NCBI GenBank assembly: GCA_964057225.1
Contig: OZ059894.1
Coordinates: forward strand, 17,948,476-18,012,475
Reading direction: 5' to 3'
Origin: Auanema rhodensis
Taxonomy: Eukaryota > Nematoda > Chromadorea > Rhabditida > Rhabditidae
DNA: 64,000 nucleotides
The position numbers were made by a program, and so were the translations under genes. The notes under the pieces are model-generated. The model did not search any database. It saw only the letters and a list, made by a program, of their open reading frames with translations, and had not been told where the DNA came from. Positions 9,741-21,943 of the stretch are shown one piece after another (the stretch's first letter is position 1; every line of letters begins with the position of its first letter).

Positions 9741-12700
9741 TTGGAGAAAAAGAAAAGATTAATATATTCAAATAGGCATATTTGAAACTTATAGAAACAT
9801 TTTGTAGTTTAGCGGATTTCATTCATAACTTCACAACTTGTATCAGAAAATTGAAGAAGCAAGTAAAAAATGTTCATACATTTTATTTTTTTTTATTTTA
9901 AAAAAGATTAAATTGTAATAATATCATGAAATCGTGTAAATTCTTGCTCATGTTGAAAACAGGGAAAAATATAGAAATGTTAAAATAAAGTATTATTTTA
10001 CACAAAACTACATAAAACGATAAAATCTTTAACTTTTATGATTTCTATGTTTGCGATAATTTCTTTAATTTTTCTTCAATTTCATCGTTCTTTTGGTAAA
10101 AAATGTTAGGCAAAATATTCACGCGTTTTTCTTGCAATCAGCAAGCCACTAGCTGAAACCGGTATGATCTAATACGTGCACGAGTGTTTTTTAATTTTAA
10201 AGATACTAGATCAAAAGATATGAAAAATATACATTTGTTGCAATTTTCATAGTACAAGATCATAAATTAATATTTAAGTTTTAAGAAATTGAATAATTTT
10301 CTCAATATTACTTTTTTTGTCGTTAAAAGACATTTCTGAAATATGCTGCATTCTCTATATTTGAACATTTTTTTTGAAAGAATGAAGTAACTCAGTTATT
10401 AAAAATGATTTTTCTCAAAAAGAACAATGGTATACATGTGTAGCTAAGGACATCTTTTCATATTCGGTGCGTGGGTTTGTAACAGACTAGTGCTATATCT
10501 AGTTACGGAGAATGTATATTATTACTAGCCAGTTGTTCAAAAGAAATATTTTTTTTGATAAGAAAAATAGTTAGTTGATATACAGTAAAAATCTCATTTG
10601 TTAGTTTAAAATTGATTCTTAACTTGAAACATTTTGATTGGAAAGTGCGATAACCAAAAGCGTAGAAGAAATGCGCAATGATATTTGAAGTATATTATGA
10701 AATTTATAAATTTTAGCTACATATATTACCGGAAAAGGAAAATTTAATATAATATTCTTTTCAAATGAATTTGAATGACAAAAAAGTGTACAATAAGTTT
10801 TGCAACAGTGATTTTTAGTTGTATCATATTTCAAAAGGTCGAGAATCTATCAGAAATCTGATCTGCACACAAACTATATGTAAGATTAGTGAACTCCAAC
10901 TGTAACACATATCTAACAATTGAGAAGGTTGAAAGTTGAAATTTTTTAAAAAATATTTAAACTATAGTGTGGAAATGGATAATAGAAAGTATGATGTGTT
11001 CTGGGTAGAATGTTTAAATCAGAATATTGTGTTCTTAGATCTGGACCGACGATAAGAGCTGTTCATCAAGGCTCAACCTAATCCGTTCGGTATTTTTTGC
11101 CAAAAACAAAACAGGACAATTTTTTTTTCATAGGTAAAGGCAATGAAAAAAAGTTAAGCAACCAAGGACATCTTGATAGCTTGCGATGAATTTTTTCGGG
11201 TATAAAAAGATTAAAAAACGAAAGAAAAAGAAAAAGTTATTGAAAAGCTTCGGTAATAAACACATACAGACATTGGCCATCAACATAAAACCTGAAAAAA
11301 ACATGAAAATGAATGAACTAGAATAACAGAATACTATACATATATGTATGAGACCTGATTTTGGCTAAAAAAATATCTCAAGAAGGGCAGGTGAAACTAT
11401 ACTATAATGTTGTACCACACACACATAACATACACACATACATAGAAGAGCTGGAAAACATAGTACAAAGCTTTAACTAGAACAAATTTTCAAAATAAAT
11501 CATTCTTGTCTTTTTATATTTTACTTATCATTTTATGGTGATTTTCTTATTGGCTCCTTTTTCTAAAATGAAGTTTCTACCTGTTGAAAAAAAATGAAAA
11601 ATCTGATGTTGATAACAAAAGCCATAAATTCCATATTTAGTGATGTTAAGGGATTCGAGTGTAAATCATTTTGTTGTTTCACTTTGGAGAAAGAAATGAA
11701 CATAAACGACGAGCTACAGAGAAGTTGAAATGAACAGAACATATGGAAAATATCAAATAATGAATATTTTAGATATTTATATGAAACTGATTTGAAAACA
11801 TTTTGAAAAATAACTGTACCACCGAAAAAAAAAACAGTAACAACTGTGTTTTTTTCATAATTTTTGTGGAAATTTTTCTAAATATACTGTATATATGATA
11901 GCAGATTTATCATAAGATATGTAAATAAATAAGTTATAAAGGAAATGAATAAAATAAAATAATAATTAAAGATAAAAAAATTGTTAAATGTTCTATGATC
12001 ATTGAAATGTGTCAAAATAGGCTTGAACAAGACATGAAACAATGTGTATAGATGTTAGCTCAGCCGGCTTGAAAAAGCTTATAGATACATAGAGACAGGT
12101 CGCGAACAGACGTCGAAATACATCTCTCCATTTTTCTAGGAGTTAAAGTTTCACCCTATTGAACAAGTGATTTTTCTTTTTTTTTAATTTAAAGGAAACG
12201 ATCGTTGTTATTCAAATAACATTTCGATAATTACATGAAAAAAATTGTAATTTTAAAATTCTAAATATAGATGTATTAACTAGAACTAAATAAATAAATT
12301 TATATGTTATAGTAAATAATTAAAAAAGAAGTAAAAGTTCAACGAATATCATCACAGCATATACATAGTTAGTTACACATACTTGCCAGCATGTATTTTG
12401 AAATAATAATAAGTTCAAATACATATGTATTATTATTTTTCTTGTATCAAAGGCATATATATTCCAAACGATATAAATCCATATATTTAGGTGATACAAA
12501 TGAAACATTCAGAAGAGGAATCAGAAACTTTGAAGACAGGTGACAGAGAGTGATAGAGAACGAGGGTCAATACTTTAGAAAATAAAAAGTTTTGCATTTA
12601 TATGTTTTTTTTTGAAGTTTTTTGGGGCTACATAAGAGGAACTACGTTTCATTTATACCACCTAATATACTATTTATATATTATTTCGAAGATCGATTAT

Positions 12701-13210
12701 TTAAGTTTATGTGATTAATTTGTTCTCCCCCCTTGATATTCTTAAACAAAAATTTCTCCACATTCTTAATTATAATCAAAATAATTAATTATAATGCTAA
12801 ACACATTAAAAGCATATATAAAAAATGTATATAAATCTACTACGATAGCGGCTCTTATGAGCAGAATTAGAATTGCAAACGTGTTTGAAAGACGATAATC
12901 GCTTCGTAAGCTGTGGAATCAGATGTTATATGGCAAACGGTAGCTACAAAAAATTAAAAATTTTTGACAGTTCGATAAGAAATTAGACGTTCGGGAGACT
13001 GTCAATCAAATATGAATATCAGTATAATATTAATACAATTACATATATATGTATGATTGGAAGAGAACCTGGAGAATGATTAGTAAACAAGGTGATTTTC
13101 ATGTTATATCTGACATTTCTTAGAAAATGACCAGAAATCAGCAACATAACATAGAAATAATTAGTAATTTCTCAATGTTATTTCGTAAAAAAAATAAAAT
13201 AAAGTTTTAA

Positions 13211-13216
13211 TTATTT
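13211..13216 (-). terminator. Poly(A) signal of the FSHR-1-like receptor gene
   Basis: On the minus strand this reads AATAAA, about 65 nt after the receptor stop codon at 13279. Confidence 0.55.
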
Positions 13217-13278
13217 ATTAAATATTTATCCTAAAAATAATCAATTTGAGATTTAATATTAATGTTATTTACAATATA

Positions 13279-16200
13279 TTATGAGCAATCGGTAAGAGTG
13301 AATGTTGGTGTTTCTATTGTAGCCGTACTTTTTCGTCGTTGTCGTTCAGACAGTGGACTCATCTTTCGTATGCTTCGAAGTGGCATAGATACAGCTGATG
13401 ATGCATCTAACGAAAATCTTTTCGGTAAAAACGAAGAAGTTTCTCCGTCCGAATCAACTACGGAACTCACTAAGGAATGTCGTTCATCTCGCTAAACGAA
13501 ATTAGTTTTGGTTTTTTTAGAAACAAGTTGAAGAAAAAATTGGGTGGGATTCTTAAAACAACTAACAGTTCCCATTGAAGTTATGCTTCCTCTGCCAGAA
13601 TCTTGACCAAAACTTTTTGCACTTTCATGCCGATTTCTGCTTAATAGGCGTTGCCAACTAGGCTTAGATGGCTGAAATTACACGAATAAGGTTAATATAA
13701 CATATTAGAAGATATTCTAACTCTTTCTGTTTCCTCACGAATTTGATTAGGTATATGCTCATGATGACTTTCACTTGAATGCTCTGATAAGTCTGATACC
13801 TAAGTTGAAAAAATTGATTTAGTAAAGTAAATTTAATTGTTTCACTTCAGGTATTGCTGATATACGTTTTAGAAGTCCAAATGATCTTCGTGTTGATTCA
13901 GACGATGATCTATGTCCTCCACTGTAATCTTCTTGAAATGAGACTCTCGGAGATGAGCTAAAAACAACAATCAGCAGAAATTCTTTCTATATCTTTTACC
14001 TATTTCTCTTTGTTGGAATTTCAATAGTATCCATAGAATCTATAGTTCTAGTTGTAGAGCATTTTGAGCCTCTTGGTGTACTATTCAATGATGTCATCTT
14101 AAAAATATTTTAATGTATTAATTTGGATTATCAATTACTTGAGTTACTTGAAGCCTTGTTGGACTACATGGCTCATCACGTCTACCAGGAGGTTGAGAAT
14201 TGTAGAAATTTGACAGTGTACTGAAGAATATGAATTATTTAGAAGAAATTATTGTCTATTACTTCAAAGCAATTCCAGGTGTACTTGTAATTCGTCGTAA
14301 AACAGGAATTGTTTTCGTTTTAACTTTACGAAGAATAACCTTAAGAATGAGACTTATCTTATATATTAGATAGAATACTTACCTCAGTTAAGAAAACGTA
14401 TAGAAAAGGATTAGCAAATGAATTTAGAGGAAAGAAAAATACTAAAAATACTTTTGCATTGCTAATAGAGATGAGAGGATATCCTAATGCTGCTGTCATG
14501 CCTGAATCAAACTCAAATTTCTTACATTTCTAAACTTTCCACAAACCAAAAAATATTGTGGGAAACCAACAAATCAAATCTGTGAATATCAGTAAAGCCA
14601 TTTTAGCTATTATAGCTTTGTCCTCATCACGAGAAGGAGTTGAAGGATCCTAAACGTTAGATTAAAGATTCAGGTTTTAAATTCTATTCACCTTGAGCAT
14701 TAAAATGATAAAAGCATAGCAAACAGCCATTCCCATAAAAGAAATTAAGTTAAACGAGAGACCGAATATCAAGTAAACCTGCAAATTCTCATTCTATTAC
14801 ATGACAATCAGAGAAAAGTAATGTACCTTATCCAATAAGCTGTCGGCTTTCAATGGTAAACATATACTTGTCGTACTGTAACTAGAAATGCCAAATATTG
14901 GTAATAAAGCCATCACAATGGAATATATCCATCCAGTAATCAACATAAGAAATGATACTTTTAAACTGAGTCTTCTTCCATAAAAACCCATTCTAAGTAG
15001 ATAAATTATGAATATTGATTATTACTTGTTATATTAAAACCTCGTATTATAGGCCATTTCAAATGCTATTAAGAACATTGAGATTATACTTAGTTTAGAT
15101 GCGAAAACAGCTAAAAACCCAGCAGTTTGGCATCCCCAGCCTGTCTGCCAAGCAACAGCATGACGATAATATTCATTTGACGTTCGCACATCCTGGGTAG
15201 CAAGAATTCCTAGATAGACACCTGCAAACACATTTTTGCTTGAATTCGGGAACCAAATCATACCTGTTAACAAATCTGCTATTGATAAATTAATCATAAA
15301 TAAGTAATGTATTCTCATACGACGTTCAAAAGCTAACGCCAGAGATACCCATACAAGAATATTTCCTAATATTGCTAATATCCATACTACCCATATTGTT
15401 TTTCTTAGCAGAGGATAGCTGAATAATTTTCAAATATGTTTTTAGCAAATATATCTCGTGGTTTCTTACCCAACGATATTCTCGCATGGATTGAGGGCAT
15501 CTGGTTGTGGTGTACATGTAATATTCTTGAATAGCTTCTGCGCTGCTGTATCTTGACCTTCTGACAAGCATTTCAAAGCTCCAATCATATTAGGAGGAAA
15601 TTCGGGTAATTCCTCTTCATAATCTGCATCTGATGGTTCAGGTAGCCATGAATCGGAGAAATACGGTAACCAATCAGGAAACTCGAATGGAGCTGATGCA
15701 GCCTAAAAGCTAAATCATAACATTCCCGACAAAGAGCTGAAGCTCATCACCTCCCGCTTTTTCCGTCTAAGTTTGAGATCTTTCGTCTTACTTTCTTGTT
15801 CTTTGCACATACGGTTTTTATTACTTTTGCTTTTGCTTCCATCGTTCTCGTCAACACTGTCAACATGCTGAAAAGCAATAATATGATCGTAAATATCATA
15901 TATGATATGAAATAATATTGAATATCATAAATGTCGAAACTGAAACTTTTTCTTCCTCTTACACATTTCTCTCAGATTTAAAATACTAAAATATGAATAT
16001 AATTTTTGTTTTTGCTATTCATATCATTCAAAAATATCATATAAAAGAAAGGGTAGGCTGTAAAAGGAAAGAGTATGATAAAAATTGATTCGCAATGTTT
16101 GAGCAACAACAATAAAGGAAATTGCTACCTTGAATAAACAGCAATGATGAGGATATGTGAATTGTGCTGTTTTCAGTTTTGGAAAGCTGCAATTTTTAAA

Positions 16201-17983
16201 TCTATTAATATATTTTTTTATTTAATTTCAAACTTGCCTCAATACAGATGGTAAATGTTTTAATGTTGGAACATTCGTTAAAGTTAACGATTTAAGATTT
16301 TTCAAACCATTTTTCGGTAATTCCGTAATACTTGTGTCGGAGAGTTGCCTGGAAATCAAAAAAAAGATGATGAAACATCTATAAAACTGAATTACAAATG
16401 ATGTAGTTCACTTATTCCTCGAAAAGAATCTACAGAGAGTTCTGTAAGATCTGGATTGTTATTCAAATATCTGAATGAACATAAATATATTTTTCTGTAT
16501 TCAAATATTTCATACAGTTTAGCAAAGCTACAACTTCGAAATGCAAAAGCTGATATTTCACGGATGCGGTTATGATTGAGACGAAGGCTTCGAGCACGAA
16601 CACCATGAACACGTCGTTCACCAATGTATTGAATCTAAACGTAGATTTATACATAAAAATTTATTTTTTTGTTCTTCACCTGATTACCAGATAAATCAAC
16701 TTCAACTTCTAGTTTATGATCATCCGTCATTCGTAATCCTGGCATTCGTTTCAACTTGTTATCTCTTAATATTCTGAACCCCAAAAATAAAGGATGAATA
16801 AAATAATTTTTCAATTCAATTACAATGTCTGAATTTTCAAATTTTGCTCCATCAGTGTTCCAGATATTTCTTCCAATTCTTTACACCATGTTAGAGAACT
16901 TAAAGAATATTGAAATTCTTGAAATCGAATCTATGTTTCTTAAACATACAATTTTTTCAAATTACGTAAAATATCCAGTGCAGCTCCATTAAGATATCTC
17001 AATTTAGGTGAAGAGAAGATTTCACTAAATAATAAAAATTATATTAAATCGAAAAAAAATTTCATGTGTTTATACATTTCTTCTAAATTTAAATATTGTG
17101 AAAAGAAATCAGAAGATATTTCTTCTAAACTCGTATTATACATCACTCTGAAATATAAAAGTTAGACTTTAAGCTCACATTAGTTAAACACACAAAACTT
17201 TAACAGTTGATGTTAGATTTTTTGGAAGATCTTTAACATCATTTCCTCTGCAACAACATTCTCCCCGTTCTCCTCGTACAACACATTGACAACCGTCGCC
17301 TTCGAATCGACATGATTTCTGTAATGTGAACTTGATTTTTATAAAAATATGTGGAAATTTTAAAGCTTTTTTATGTGAAACTGTTTGCATTTTTTTTTTG
17401 AATCTCTTCATCTTATGAATAATCAATACCTAATTTTAGTTGTGAACCTAATTAACTTAAAGAAGAAATGGAATGACAGCTGATAATAATCTTATATAAT
17501 GATAAGAGAAAAGTTGTACAGAACTGTTTTTAATGAAAAAATTTATTTTTAGAAACTAAACCGCCACTACATCCCAATCTAATCATGCTTAATTTCAATT
17601 TTTCTATGATTTTTGATAATACTGTTAAGCCCTGAGGGTACGGAACAGTATTTTAGCTCATTAGCGTCAATTGGCTACAGCAGAAATGCAAACAAACAGT
17701 TCTTAAGCAGTAAACTGATGTGAACACAAAAAACTGTTTTTATTAAATGATTGCATTGACGAACGAACTTGAGACTTTTTAGAAAACTATGCGTCATCTA
17801 TCTTCTAGAAGAACTTACTTTGGTTAAGGACCGGGGTGTCTCGAGCTGCCGGTTGCCGTAAGAATCTACGTATGGTAAAAGAGAAATCAAACACAAGAAT
17901 AGAAATAAAGATATGGTAAATGAAGATGCTAGAGAAAATGGATGTCCAATAATCGTCGATAGTTCACATTCACGTCTGTACAT
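13279..17983 (-). CDS. fshr-1: FSHR-1-like leucine-rich-repeat GPCR (glycoprotein hormone receptor family)
   Basis: About 961 aa in 25 exons, from ATG 17983 to TAA 13279. Order: signal sequence with hydrophobic core ([17 protein letters not shown]); cysteine-rich LRR cap (exon 17194-17318, GDGCQCVV...CCCRG); a row of LRR exons 17147-16238, five of them 72-75 nt, about one repeat each; the hinge motif YPHHCCLF and, after a long acidic linker, [15 protein letters not shown]; then seven helices. Family marks are [20 protein letters not shown] (TM3), [18 protein letters not shown] (loop 2/TM5), [14 protein letters not shown] (TM6) and [10 protein letters not shown] (TM7). The ~260-residue cytoplasmic tail is rich in Ser, Thr and Arg. 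It matches C. elegans FSHR-1, which couples to Gs and acts in innate immunity, stress response and growth. One intron (16187-16237) starts with GC instead of GT. Exon 20 has two possible donors nine nt apart (14148 or 14139). Confidence 0.95.
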
Positions 17984-18881
17984 CGACGGGCGTGACAAGA
18001 AAAATCAGGCAGAAATGAGTGTTTGATGTGAGACTGTCTGGCTGACTGATAGCTCAAAGTAGAGAATAGAGAGGGAGAGAAAACGAAATGAGAAGAGAGA
18101 GAATTATTGATAACAGTAGGAGACATGATGAGACTTATGTCTGCTCTTTATGGTCCACAAAAGAAAAGAGAGAAAAATGGAAATAAAGAGGATACTTTGA
18201 TATAATAATGTGCAAATAATCGGAAGTTTAAAAACAAGGACAGATTCTGGTAGTAGATTTTTTTAATTAATCATCTAAACAATAAGATAAGTGATGTTTT
18301 GTTGTTTTTTAATTGAACATCTAAATAATACAACCGTAAAAATTCTTCGAAGTTTAGTATTGTTACAGTACTTTCACATATAATATGTTGTGTATTCTCT
18401 TTACTTTATATGTCATCAATAAGCCTGATAATTATTCTTTATAGTTTATTTAGTTAACGTTTGTAAACATTCTTCTAAAATAGATATAATTATAATAAGA
18501 TGACCAATTAATTAGGAAAAACAATGTTTTCATCACATATAACTGAAATTGAAAATGTATTATTTACAATTATTATTAAATTTTCACTTTTCATTAAGAA
18601 AAATATCAAAATTTTATGAAAAATAAAATTTAAAAAGAAATAAATTTATTTGAAAACGTTTGAAAGAAGATGCTAGCTATTTTCTTAAATGACAACGTAA
18701 ATCGAATTTGAACCTCATATCCGAACTAAATTTTCGAAGAAGGCTACTTGCTTATTTACATACGCATAGTATATGCATCTTCAAGCACTTTTCACTTTGA
18801 ACTTTTCTCTTCTTTTCACCAACTTCTTTACTATCATGCATGGCTTATGTTATTCTTTCTTTTCATTTTTTACCTTTCATA

Positions 18882-18966
<85 letters not shown>

Positions 18967-19748
18967 CTCTCTCTCTTCCTTCATCTCTCATATACATATC
19001 GAGTTTTTTAAACTCTTGTACCTTTTGGATGTTGAACAGTTGTAAAAATAAATCTTTTATATTGTCTCTATAGAATAAACTAAAAGAAGAACAAAGCTGC
19101 TTCTAATCCAACCGTGGAAATTTTTTTCAAAGTTGCGCGCAGTTGGGCTCTTTACTTCATTGTCATTTATTTTTGCAATATTTTCAAACTAAAAGAACAG
19201 AAAATAATTGTTAAAATCTCATAACTTCGTTTCAAAATGTAATTTTCAATAAAAAATAAAATATACAAATGTATTCATTAAGTGATAAAAAAGGTTACAT
19301 TTCATATTTTCAATAAAATCATATTTTTCAATCGATGAGCTGTCGTGGTATCTGTTTGTTCTCACTTGAATATCTCTCTGTTGATTTCTGTTGATCTAGT
19401 CATGCTCATTTTGTCTGAGAATCCTTCTCAGATTCTTCTTTCCAATTCCGAATTCTGTAGAAAGATTCTAAAATTTCATATTTTTGTCTTAGTTTTTCAG
19501 TAATTTAACTCCTATGCTTAACTGAAAACTGAAAAAAAATTAAAACTTTCTTAGTAGTTGATTTTCTAGTAATATTCTTCTACATCTTTATAGAATTTAA
19601 TTATTTTTCAGTTGAATTATTTTTAAATTTTTCTTTTTTCTCTTTTTTCGAATAAAAAATTGAAACAAAGAAAGTCCGCCGCATCACAACTTCTACTGAA
19701 ACTGCTCTCAAAGCCTTTATCTTAGTGCTCAAGCCAAACACAACGAAC
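17984..19748. other. Intergenic region between divergent receptor and sulfotransferase-like genes
   Basis: Upstream region of both flanking genes, which point away from each other. AT-rich, with a long (CT)n microsatellite in the middle. All open frames over that tract are simple-sequence artefacts. A perfect 8-bp dyad (TCTGAGAA, 3-nt loop, TTCTCAGA) lies at 19,414-19,432. No gene is recognised. Confidence 0.5.
18882..18976. repeat. (CT)n microsatellite
   Basis: Essentially uninterrupted CT dinucleotides from about 18,889 to 18,962, with slightly impure edges. It generates three overlapping false open frames of Ser-Leu repeats. Confidence 0.95.
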
Positions 19749-19838
19749 ATGCAGTTGCGTTCAAAAAAAGAAAATACGTTCAGATTCTTCGTTTAAAAAG
19801 AAATATTTATGTAATTTATTGAATTTCAGATTTCATAT

Positions 19839-21943
19839 ATGTCAGTTCCTAAGGATGTCAAGAACATTATAACATTTACTAAATTTCTATTATATATTTT
19901 ATTTCGACTTATTCGCTCTTTGATCCAATTAGAATCTGACGTTATAGCGCTTTTACGAATAGTATCTAAAGAGAGCGTAGGAAATGACGTCGAATTCTTT
20001 CATATTCTTGCACGGTATACTTATATAATAACTATTTTTGAGTTTTCAGCTATTATATTTCAGATATCGACTAGATAAATCTGACATTTGTAAAGAAACA
20101 GATTTCTTACTTTTTTACGATCGATTTGGAAGCTTTGAAGAAATATTAACCGTAAAGTATTTACTAACTTCAATACTTTATTCAATTTTCTTAAATTCAG
20201 ATGGCACATATATTCTATTACTGATCAGTATGTGTACTTTTGTCAAGTTCCTTTTACTGATTCATCGATTTTAAAACATCAAAAATTATCTGTTAGTTTA
20301 TTCGAGAAAGCTGAAAGATTTGCTCGGATGAAGCATACAACTTTTGCAGCTTGTACAAGTAATATGAACCTGAATTGTAAATAACCAGCAAGCTTGACTT
20401 ATATAAGTTTTAAACATTACAGGTAGAGCCATATTCATGCATAGTACTCCAGCTTGTGGAGCTACTGCAACGGCTAAGATGCTTCAATCAGCAGATTCAA
20501 TGGCTAAGCATTTCATTGTAGATATTGAAAAGAATGTAAGAGGATCTAAATTTAATTTTCATAGGTGCTCGGAGAACCTCCTATGCTATCTTCTCTTTCT
20601 CTTCTAATGTATAGCCAATCAATAGAAAAACTTCGAGAGCTCACGAAGAATATTATTCGATTTTCGTTCAGTAACTTCTCAGTTTCCCAAACTGTTCTTA
20701 TTAAAACGAGGTTAGTTTCATACTTTGTCAACAGAATCCACAAAACTAGTTCACGGATTTACAAACCTGACTAGGCTGTTCAATTTTTTTTATTTGGCAA
20801 AACCTGTGAAATTATTTTTTTATCTTTCTCATCTTCAATTAAACTTTGCGGCGGAAAATGCAACATTTCTAACATAAATGGATTAATTTGAGTCGCATTT
20901 ACCACCCGTGAATGATCAAGAGATGCGACGACGAATCTCAAATCGTACGAGGAGTTTAAAAACGTAACTCTTTCTTGAATGAAGAAACTTTAATACTTTT
21001 CGATAAAATTCAATCAAAAACACTATTTTGCAAATAAATTCCCAGTCATCATTGTGTAGCACGTCACTTCCGTTCAAAAACAGGTCTTGGACAGCTTTTT
21101 TCAAGAAATCAAATTTTATAAAGGGATGTCTTACAAAAACAGAATTTTATGGTTTCCTATCATAATACCTGTGATTTTTCTATTTTATGTAATTTCAGAT
21201 TTTTACAATTCTATCAATTTTTCGAGCGTTCTCTCGATTTTTAATAAATGATTTTCTAAAATGTTCTGGAAAAATTGAAAACGAGAAGTGGAAAAAGTCA
21301 AGTTTTATTATTTGCAGATCGAGTTGTGGTAAAATAATTCCATATGTTCATCACGCTTATTCATCAATTCAACATATTTTTGTGACATCAAAAAATCCAT
21401 CGGATGGAATTCCTCGGTTGATCGCAGAAGCTTCTCAATCCGTTCCCATTTTCGAAGCTGTAAGATTTCTTCTTCTTTTCTATGAATTTATTATATGAAA
21501 ATTTCTGCAGATTTGCTTTCTTAATCGACATTCATATCCGTTTTGTGATTTCTTCACAAGTTGGCGCCGGTTTGAGAGAGATACTGTAATCAAGATAGGT
21601 CCAACTGACCCGGTCGAATTTTCATTAGCTCAGATTATGGGTGCTACAGTGAATTATCAAAGAAATTTAAAATATTACGCATTAGACACCATATATTTCG
21701 AAGATCTGGTGGTCAAAAATACAATAATTTATCATAAACGAAATGTTTCAGATGATTGATACAGCTAGCGTGTTACGATCAATTTTATATTTGTGTGGAT
21801 TATCAGAGTTTGTGATCCCTGAATGCATTGAATGGAAACGAAAGGAAGAATTTGAGTTAAAGAAGGATAAAGTCTTGTCTGATGAGCAAAAGATCAGAAT
21901 CAAAACTTTGGTTGAACTTTTACAACAAGAATGGAATCAATAA
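19839..21943 (+). CDS. Divergent sulfotransferase-like protein
   Basis: Eight exons (19839-20014, 20064-20156, 20201-20358, 20423-20535, 20565-20710, 21318-21459, 21511-21708, 21752-21943), phase-consistent, about 405 aa. The layout is that of the P-loop sulfotransferase fold, which moves sulfate from PAPS: a beta-strand plus loop AIFMHSTPACGATATAKML where the 5'-phosphosulfate-binding loop belongs; then VLGEPPMLSSL; VLIKTR before SSCGKIIPYV; HIFVTSKNP where the 3'-phosphate motif (usually LxRDP-like) is expected; and a closing YFEDL...VLRSILYLCGL typical of the family's end. The basic and Ser residues of the canonical loop (PRSGST) are replaced, so activity is uncertain. Near the N-terminus KFLLYILFRLIRSLI could be a membrane segment. 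An upstream exon 19749-19790 (MQLRSKKENTFRFF) joins in phase through a 39-nt intron and may be the true start. The assignment rests on motif order only. Confidence 0.65.
20711..21317 (+). other. Long intron of the sulfotransferase-like gene
   Basis: 607-nt intron (AG|GTTAGT ... TTTGCAG) among introns otherwise below 60 nt. AT-rich; no nested gene or repeat was recognised. Confidence 0.6.

Larger units (their letters stand above)
8681..13278. other. 4.6-kb AT-rich intergenic region
   Basis: This holds the upstream region of the double-DM gene on the left and the 3' side of the receptor gene on the right. Open frames here are short, of low complexity and without motifs. Around 9,655-9,740 there is an imperfect TA-rich tract. 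A small GC-richer patch at about 9,390-9,455 is open on both strands for ~20 codons but has no partner exons. No RNA gene was recognised. Confidence 0.5.

Noticed and set aside
12050-12120. TAGCTCAGCCGGC resembling a tRNA D-arm
   Set aside because: No matching B box (GGTTCGA) and no acceptor stem at the right distance.
18748-19073. Three overlapping open frames of Ser-Leu repeats
   Set aside because: They are translations of the (CT)n microsatellite.
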